Assembly: GCA_033060915.1 (NCBI GenBank) | Contig: CM065394.1 | Coordinates: forward strand, 14,702,501 to 14,766,500 | Direction of reading: 5' to 3' | DNA from: Euryodendron excelsum | Taxonomy: Eukaryota > Streptophyta > Magnoliopsida > Ericales > Pentaphylacaceae | DNA length: 64,000 nt | Part shown: one piece after another, positions 57,886 through 64,000 of the stretch | How the letters are laid out: each line of letters opens with the position of its first letter | Numbering within the stretch: position 1 is the stretch's first letter | Made by a program: the position numbers and the translations under genes | The notes under the pieces: generated by a model | Database searches by the model: none | What the model was told of the DNA's origin: nothing | Seen by the model: the letters and a program-made list of their open reading frames with translations, nothing else

Positions 57886-59601
57886 CTAAGCAGCAGCAGA
57901 ACGATAAGGAGCAAAGAGAGAATAACTTACCCCCCCACCACCCATCTGAGATAACCGAGCCGTCAGGGAAGCTACCTCGGCCTGATACTGGTCCCACTCC
58001 ATCTGGTACTGGTCTCTCTGGTCTCTCATAGCAGTAAACTCGGCCTGGGGCACATATCCTCCGGCTCGGCGCCACAAGTCAACCACTTCCTGGCCAACAG
58101 CGTATCCGCCGACTACTACCTCAAACCAGGTGAAGGCACCAACCGAATGGGCTCCAAAGTGCTTAGCGTAATCCGTATCCGGAGGAAGCAAGAACTCGGC
58201 ACCTGGCTGGCGCTCCTGGTAGGGGATAGGCACTCCTGCCACCAGGGCTCCAAATATATACTCTAGCGGAGCTCCTACTGATCGAAACTCCTCGTGAAAC
58301 TGCCGCCAATGTCGCTCTCCAAGATAGGACTCCCAGGTGTCATCACTGAGAAAAGCAGCTCTCGATAAGGACAACGGGACCAAGTACCGGACTGTCTCGT
58401 AATGGACTGATCCAATGAAGGGTCGCCAGGTCACATCCCTCGCCTCAATCAGCTCCAGGTTAGCCTGGAGTGTCACGAAGTCAGTAATCTCCAATCGCTG
58501 GGCTACCCGGTCACGAGCCCATCTCAAAGCACGAGGATAGAGATCATCCTCAACAACTGCAGAACGATGCACCGGCAGGTACTCGTAACTCCACCAGACA
58601 AGGAAGGGCCAAAAGCTAATCATGCTGCCCCAACGAGAAGAAGTCCGAACCCACATCGATCGAAGAAAGCAGCCAAAAGAAAAGGACCCCCAGTCCAATT
58701 CAGACAAAGCTCCCAGATCAGCTACTATACTCACCAAACGACACGGCACGAGTGACTTGTGGTTGTTGCAGAAGCAGCTAAAGATGATATACAACACAAG
58801 TCGCCGTCTCATAATGTCTCGCCAGGCAGGCGATGGCTCGGTAGCAAAAGTACGCTCACCCTGACTAATCCAAGAGACTGGGAAGGCAGAACGCTCAAGC
58901 TGAGGCAAGTCCAACAGCAAACAAGCCTCGTTCTTGCTGACCGGGTGCAAGGTGATCCGCCGGCCGACAAAGGAGAGTCCTGTAATAATCGCCCAATCTA
59001 AAGGAGTGGGGCCTAACTCGAAGCCGACAAAATGGAAGGTCCCAGTTTCCCCGAACCACCTCTCAACAAGTGCCAGTACCAAATGCTGATTCAGGCGGTT
59101 AGCCTGTAATCCCATAAAGGCGCCAAATCCGATCTCTGCCAAGAAGGCGCGGTATGATTGGGCAGCCTGCTGCATGGTCACAAAAACCTGATGAACAGCC
59201 CCTCGGAAAGCTATATGTACCCGCGGAGGTGGCATATGCTGTCTGGAGTATACACTAGGATGATAGGCCAGATCCCTAAGTGGTGGGACATCTGGTATCT
59301 GCAGATCTCCCAAGTCAGCATCTGTCTGCCTATGCCTGGAAGAAGCTCTCCCATAGCCGGTCACCTGATCCCCAAGGCCCGGTACCTCCTCCTAGGCATC
59401 AACCTCTTCAGCAAAAGCCTGCTCAACCGGAGGAAAAGGGTCGACAGGTAGTCTACTCCCCTGCCCGCTCTGGCTGGATGAAGATCGTCCGGTAGATCAT
59501 CGACTACCTCTGGATCGACTAGAGTCGCCAGCAGAATCTGTCCAGGCCGCCTTCCCTGAGCGGCGCCTTCTCTCAAAACTGTCATCACCTGCATCTGTCA
59601 T
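57886..59601 (-). pseudogene. Antisense plant-mobile-domain ORF of the Ogre-like element
   Basis: Starting at ATG 59601 (MTDAGDDSFERRRRSGKAAW), a 571-codon frame is broken only by two stops near the start: TGA near 59498, most simply a former CGA, and TAG near 59393. The remaining 492 codons are open. Plant mobile domain features include LVLALVERWFGETGTFHF, FELGPTPLDWAIITGLSF, a hydrophobic VLYIIFSCF stretch, and WGSMISFWPFLVWWSYEYLP. A late region of Gln/Asp/Tyr-rich heptads (RDQRDQYQMEWDQYQAEVA) suggests a short coiled coil before the end. PMD proteins also exist as host genes (MAIN/MAIL type), but this copy lies inside the LTRs, antisense to gag. It is the best-preserved long ORF in the window. 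Confidence 0.8.
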
Positions 59602-60525
59602 CTTGAAAAGGTAAGCCAAGGTAAGTGATGTTAATATACCATCCATACAGTTTAAATAACAGTAAAATAAAATAAACAACTAACACAAACAAAACAAATA
59701 AAAAAAAAAACTTCAAATGATAAGTCAAAACAAATTTCCTACATGCACATCTTGATTTTCCAACTTCAAACCAAGTTTCAAGGGTTCTCTGCCTTTTTTT
59801 CTTTCAAAAAAGATTTTATTTCTAAAACTTTAACCAACTCTTTCCATAATTTCTAAAAATTTTGGCAGAGTCCCATTTAAAAGTGGCCCCTATAACGCCC
59901 ATGACATCAACACAAAATATGAAATATGCACCTTCCAACAATCATATGACAATGGCACCCGTGCACACTTTTCAATTTTTCAAAATTTTTAAGACTCATG
60001 TTTTATTTTTCCAAATAAATCAATGGTTTTCAAACATCTTCTGAAATTTTTCAAAATCCCCTCAAATGTTTTCAAAATATTCCTACATTTTTCCAAATTT
60101 CAAACTTCAAAAAAATTTCATCAATTTCTTGAATTTTCTAACCTTTTCTAATTTTCTAAATATTTTTCTATTTTTCAAAAAATCAAAAATTCACCGAGTT
60201 TTCAAAAAATCATGAAACTTCATACGGTTGTTAAATATATTTTTCTAAGGCACATTGCACAAAAACATAGCCAGAAAACTCAATACCCATGCCTGTAGGA
60301 ACAAATTTACTATTCCTGCAGAAAACCCTCTTCGCATAATCATGAAAAACCATTCAAATTCAATCAAACAACCATCAAAATACAAAAACAACATCACCAA
60401 AGTGTTCAAAACATATCAAAACATTAATTTCCACTATTCACATGATTCAAACGAAGTTGTACCCATCAAAATCAACAAAATTTGAAAACTCACCTTTTGG
60501 AAGTTCTCCGGCGAAATCTTCATTT

Positions 60526-60587
60526 CCGGTGACTTTTCCGGCGACGTGGACTCCTTCCGGTGACTTTTCTGGCGACGTGGACTCCTT
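60526..60587. repeat. 31-bp tandem pair
   Basis: CCGGTGACTTTTCCGGCGAC...CTCCTT is repeated head to tail with one C/T difference. It lies about 920-990 bp upstream of the antisense ORF start. Confidence 0.85.
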
Positions 60588-60734
60588 CCGGCAATCACCC
60601 ATGGTCCCTAAGGAGTGCTCCTTCAAGGTTCAAGTCGATTTCCACTTGAAGACTCTCGGATTCCCCAAAAACTCTTCAAATCCCATAACTGTTCGAACCA
60701 GAAATTTTCTGATTTTTAACCTTAAGCCTGGTGC

Positions 60735-60792
60735 TACTAGTAGAGGCGCCAGTGCTTTTTTGCCAAAGGCGCCACTGCTAGTGGCGCCAGTT
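60735..60792. repeat. GGCGCC palindromes upstream of the 3' LTR
   Basis: GGTGCTACTAGTAGAGGCGCC and GGCGCCACTGCTAGTGGCGCC closely resemble the palindromes inside the LTR at 49963-50061, but lie in the internal region about 200-250 bp before the 3' LTR. Confidence 0.75.
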
Positions 60793-60971
60793 ATAAATTT
60801 TGGGCAGTTTTGCCCTTTTTCCCGCCAAAACTCGTTTTCGAAGGCCTTTTTGACCCGTTATCCGTTTTCGACCCACGTCGTCGGAAGGTTTTCAGTGTCC
60901 GTCCCTCCGACTGCCTCGCGGTCAACATGGGACTCTTACTCTTATCGTTTTCTGTCTTCGACAAGCAAAGA

Positions 60972-60989
60972 CAGAAAAAGAGGGGCAGC
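60972..60989 (+). other. Polypurine tract of the Ogre-like element
   Basis: CAGAAAAAGAGGGGCAGC directly precedes the TG start of the 3' LTR at 60990. Confidence 0.75.
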
Positions 60990-61158
60990 TGTAAGCACCC
61001 CATTTTTGACCGCTCGGCAGTCTACACTCCGTCCAGACTTGTTTTCAAGTTATTGTGGACATATCCCAATCGAAACCAATTCTCTAGGTCCAAATTCTGT
61101 CTTTCCTTCGCTTCGCGGGCCTGTCAAGCCCAAATAGAGGCAAAATGACCAAAATGCC
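60990..61158 (+). repeat. 3' LTR of the Ogre-like element, first 169 bp only
   Basis: It matches 48451-48619 with only a few differences and stops after CAAAATGACCAAAATGCC, where an inverted LTR begins. The rest of this LTR, if retained, lies beyond the window. Confidence 0.9.
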
Positions 61159-64000
61159 TGTTGCACCCAGATTTTTCGCGCCCGAGGAATACTCACCCAA
61201 GCGGGAAAAATGTTGTACTCTCTCGTTAGAACTCACTCTCCTAAAAGAATGAGTGCGACTAGGTTTGAATTGAAAAATTGGTTTGAATAAAGGGCTTTTG
61301 AAAAATATTTGGAGTCGACACCTAACTTAATTAAGGTGAGTTAGGTCACCTAAAAACTAAGAAACAATCCGAAGACTACACTTAGAGTTTTGGAAAACGA
61401 TTTGAAAATATCTCTTCGAGAGAGGGTTTTTAAGAAAACAGGTTGTTTGGCAACCTTTGGAAAATATTTAGCCCTTTTTTTTGAAAATAACTCCTTTTGG
61501 TCTTTGAAAACAGTGATTCTAAGTTCGGAGGTTGGTTACATGTAGGGAAGACGCACTAAGCTATCACCCTACCCCGCCCTTTCGGTACCTACATGTCAAT
61601 CTACCCTAGATTCACCTATGAGAGTCTTTAATTAACCCATGTCCAATCCTATCCACTTTAGAAAAACAATGTTTGAAAACTAATTTAGCATGATGCATGA
61701 TATGCAAGTGCAAGATGAAAGAATTGGAAAATAGAAATTGATTTGAAAAGAAATTGATTTGATTTGAAAAAGATTTGAAGTGATAGAATTGAAATTGGAA
61801 AGTTTGAAAATTTGGAAATAGAAATTTGAAATTGGAAGTTTGAAAATTGATTGAAATTTGACATTTGAAAATAGATTTTGAAAACCACACCCATGAGGAT
61901 GGAATTGAAAGTTTGAAAAGTATTGTGACCGCACCTATGAAGGTTGCCTACGTATCCCTTTGGGGGAATCAGGTCAGTCGTAGTTCGGACCGGAGTCCGA
62001 TTGAAAATAGAAGATTTGATTTAAAGAAGGAGATTGGATTGGAAATTGAATTTGATTTGAAATTAGAAGAGGGGATTGGAAATTGAAATTGAAGAGATTG
62101 GACTTTGAATAGAAGATTGAAAATTGGAAATTGGAATTTTAGAATTCAAAAGATTGAATTTTGATTTGAAAAGATAGATTTGGACTTGTTTTGGAAAGAG
62201 AAGGTTTAAGAAACCTAAACTTAGGGAAGAGAGGAGACTTAGGAAAGATTTGACTTGACTTGGAAGGTTTGAGAATTTAGAAAAGATTGGATTTAGGAAA
62301 TGTTTGAATTAGGAAAAGTTCGATTTAGGAAAGTTTCATTTTTGGAAAGTTTCGAATTAGGAAAGTTTTGAATTAAGAAAGTTTCGAATTTAGAAATGTT
62401 TGAAAAAGGGAAGTTTTGATTTTGGAAAGTTTTGAAAATAAGGAAGTTTTGAAAATAAGAAAGTTTTGTTTTAGGAAAGATTTGAAAAAGGAAAGTCTTC
62501 GGTTTAGGAAATGTTTGAATTAAGAAAATTTCGACTTAAGAAAGTCTTAAATTAAGAAAGCTTTGAGTTTAAAAAAAAAAAAAAAAAGTCTTAGATTAGG
62601 CCGTAAGTTGGAAAGATGTTGAAGTTTTGGAAAGTTTAGAGTTTAGAAAGATTTGGGTTTAGAAAGATTTAACTTGAAAAAGTTTCAAATTTAGAAAGTT
62701 TTGAATTTGGAAAGATTTGATATTTAGAAAGTTTAAAATTTAGAAAGTTTTAGAGTTTTAGAAAATCTTAAGATTAGGAAAGGTTTGAGTTTAGGAAAGA
62801 TTTGAAAGCTTAGATTTGAAAAAGATTTTGGAAAGGGGTAGAATTAGGAAAGGGTTAAATTAGGAAAGATTGGAAGGTTGAGTTTTAAAGCTTAGGAAAG
62901 ATTTTTACGTTCAAGTTTTGGAAACCTAAGATTTAGGAAAGTGGAAGTTAAGGAAGGATTTGAATTAGGGAAGAGTTGGATTTTGAAACTTAAGGAAAGA
63001 TTTGAAGTTTAGGTTTAGGAAACTTATGGTTTAGGAAGGTAAGGAATTGGGAAGGTTTGGATTAGGAAGGGATTGGATTTGGTTTCTAAAAGAGAAAGGT
63101 TTGATTTATTTCCAAAAACGAAGGATAGGATCTAGTTTCCTAAACGGGGAGATTAGATTTGGTTTCTTAAAGGGAAGATTTGATTTGACAAGGATTTGGA
63201 AAGGGAGATTCTAGAAACCCTAGTTTTGAAAAATTATGGTTTTGACATAGAAAAGAGGTTTTGAAAACATGTATAGTTTTGATGTAGAAAACAAAAGATT
63301 TTGGAAACCTAGATTTAGGGCAAAGTTTGAAAACCATGTTTTTGGGAAGAAAATCTAGGGTTTCCTAATTGTGGGTTCTAGGGCTTGACTTGGGTTCTAA
63401 GGAAAGAGTTTTTTGGAAAACGCGTTTTTGGAAACGAAGGTTTTCTAGAAAGGAAATCCTAGGGAGGAGTTTTTGGAAAGTGAATTTGGAAATAAAGCTT
63501 TTGGAAAGATTTTAAAGAGAAGGAGTTTTGGAAAGTGTGTTTTTGGAAACGTAGATTTTGGAAGGAAGATCCTAGGGGGGAATTTCTAGAAGGGAGATTT
63601 TGGAAAGATTTTTAGGAAGCGTTTTTAGAGAGTGGATTTTGGGGAAAGGAGTTTGGAAAGGAGTTGAAAAAAAAAAAAGAGTTTTGAAAAATAGATTTTA
63701 GAAGGGAGTTTTTTGAAAACAATTTTTGAAGAGGAAAGTTTTAGGAAACTATGTTGAAAAAGAGATTTTTAGGAAGAGATTTTTAAAGAGGGAGTTTAGA
63801 AGGTGTAAAAAAAAAAAAAAAACATCTCACTTTCCTAAAACAATTCTAGCCATTAGAGGACTAGAACCACTTTAAGAAAGTGGTTTTGAAAACAAGGTTT
63901 GAAAATATAGACCAAAAGGCCACTTTTAATATAACACTTTCCTAAAGCAACCCTAGCCATGGAAAGGCTAGAATCACCCTAGAATTGTGGTTTTGAAAAC
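61159..64000 (-). mobile_element. Ogre-like LTR in inverted orientation, inserted in the 3' LTR
   Basis: It begins TGTTGCACCCAGATTTTTCG, the reverse complement of an LTR end. It then runs as the reverse complement of about 53057 down to about 50770, through the conserved end module (61159-61680), the GGAAAGTTTTGA-type tract (62200-63700) and the GTGATTCTAGCC match at the window edge. It leaves the window still within the LTR. Because its 3' end faces left, it is the 3' LTR of a minus-strand element (or a solo LTR). It is a nested insertion into LTR position 169. Confidence 0.9.

Larger units (their letters stand above)
59602..60971. other. Region between the antisense ORF and the 3' LTR
   Basis: AT-rich with TTTTCAAAATTT-type words from 59760 to 60240. 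Then comes a 31-bp tandem pair (60526-60587), GGCGCC palindromes (about 60739-60791) and coding-like but unassigned sequence up to the polypurine tract. If the antisense ORF is expressed, its promoter must lie here or in the 3' LTR. No TATA box was firmly identified. Confidence 0.45.
48451..61158 (+). mobile_element. Ogre-like (Tat-clade) Ty3/gypsy element, degenerate, 3' LTR interrupted
   Basis: The 5' LTR starts TGTAAGCACCCCATTTTTGA at 48451 and the same start reappears at 60990 after a polypurine tract. Between them are a tRNA-Arg primer site, a degraded gag and a long antisense mobile-domain ORF. No reverse transcriptase or integrase is recognisable, so the element would depend on others for movement. 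LTR length (4.6 kb) and primer type are Ogre-like. The 3' LTR is cut at 61158 by an inverted LTR, so the right target duplication is not in view; the left flank is GTGCC. Confidence 0.85.

Noticed and set aside
58567..59001. Several plus-strand frames of 60-80 codons
   Set aside because: They lie opposite the antisense mobile-domain ORF and are its shadows.
57886..59601. Reading the mobile-domain ORF as a host MAIN/MAIL-type gene
   Set aside because: It lies inside LTR boundaries between a polypurine tract and gag, in the position known for Tat-clade antisense ORFs, and has two early stops.
61612..61934. Phe/Ser/Asn-rich minus-strand frames, with similar ones at 52303-52542 and 4657-4866
   Set aside because: All are the CTTTCCAAA-type tract of the Ogre-like LTR translated; low complexity and present in each LTR copy.

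Overview
This window is nuclear DNA from a flowering plant, probably a eudicot. The evidence is a MIR156/157-type microRNA gene, a plant CACTA (En/Spm) transposon, Tat/Ogre- and Athila-type Ty3/gypsy retroelements, Copia-like LTRs, and a fragment of a plant leucine-rich-repeat receptor-like protein gene. The species cannot be named from sequence alone. Nearly all protein-coding signal belongs to transposable elements, and most of it is broken by stops and frameshifts. The only feature that looks like a working host gene is the microRNA locus at about 29.87-30.17 kb on the minus strand.

Layout. 1-1796: probable Copia LTR piece with degenerate GAGTCGRCTC repeats. 1797-6571: two abutting pieces of a long Ogre-like LTR, the second carrying a 630-bp MITE. 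6582-9290: Athila-like remnant (protease, 3' region, LTR promoter) followed by a broken plant transposon-protein ORF. 11178-12337: hAT-like non-autonomous element with an 8-bp target duplication and a related element nested inside. 12484-24618: Tat-clade Ty3/gypsy element with GAGTG target duplications, ordered gag-PR-RT-RH-second RH-INT, then an antisense plant-mobile-domain ORF and the 3' LTR. 24624-31306: TE-poor island with the microRNA gene. 31312-about 46450: Copia-like LTR split by a 14.1-kb CACTA transposon (31697-45818, perfect ATT target duplication). 46451-48450: unassigned DNA with a poly-G tract. 48451-61158: Ogre-like element with a 4.6-kb 5' LTR, tRNA-Arg primer binding site, degraded gag, no recognisable pol and a long antisense mobile-domain ORF. 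Its 3' LTR is cut after 169 bp by another LTR in inverted orientation (61159 to the window end).

How the parts relate. The CACTA element carries a minus-strand Transposase_24-type gene and a plus-strand TNP2-type gene. It also carries two kinds of extra cargo: a plant transposon-protein ORF related to the one at 8-9.3 kb, and a captured LRR receptor-like protein fragment just inside its right end. Both Tat-clade elements carry an antisense ORF of the plant mobile domain type between gag-pol and the 3' LTR, showing the same accessory-gene arrangement twice. The microRNA promoter lies about 1.1 kb from the Copia/CACTA nest, so that insertion could affect its regulation.
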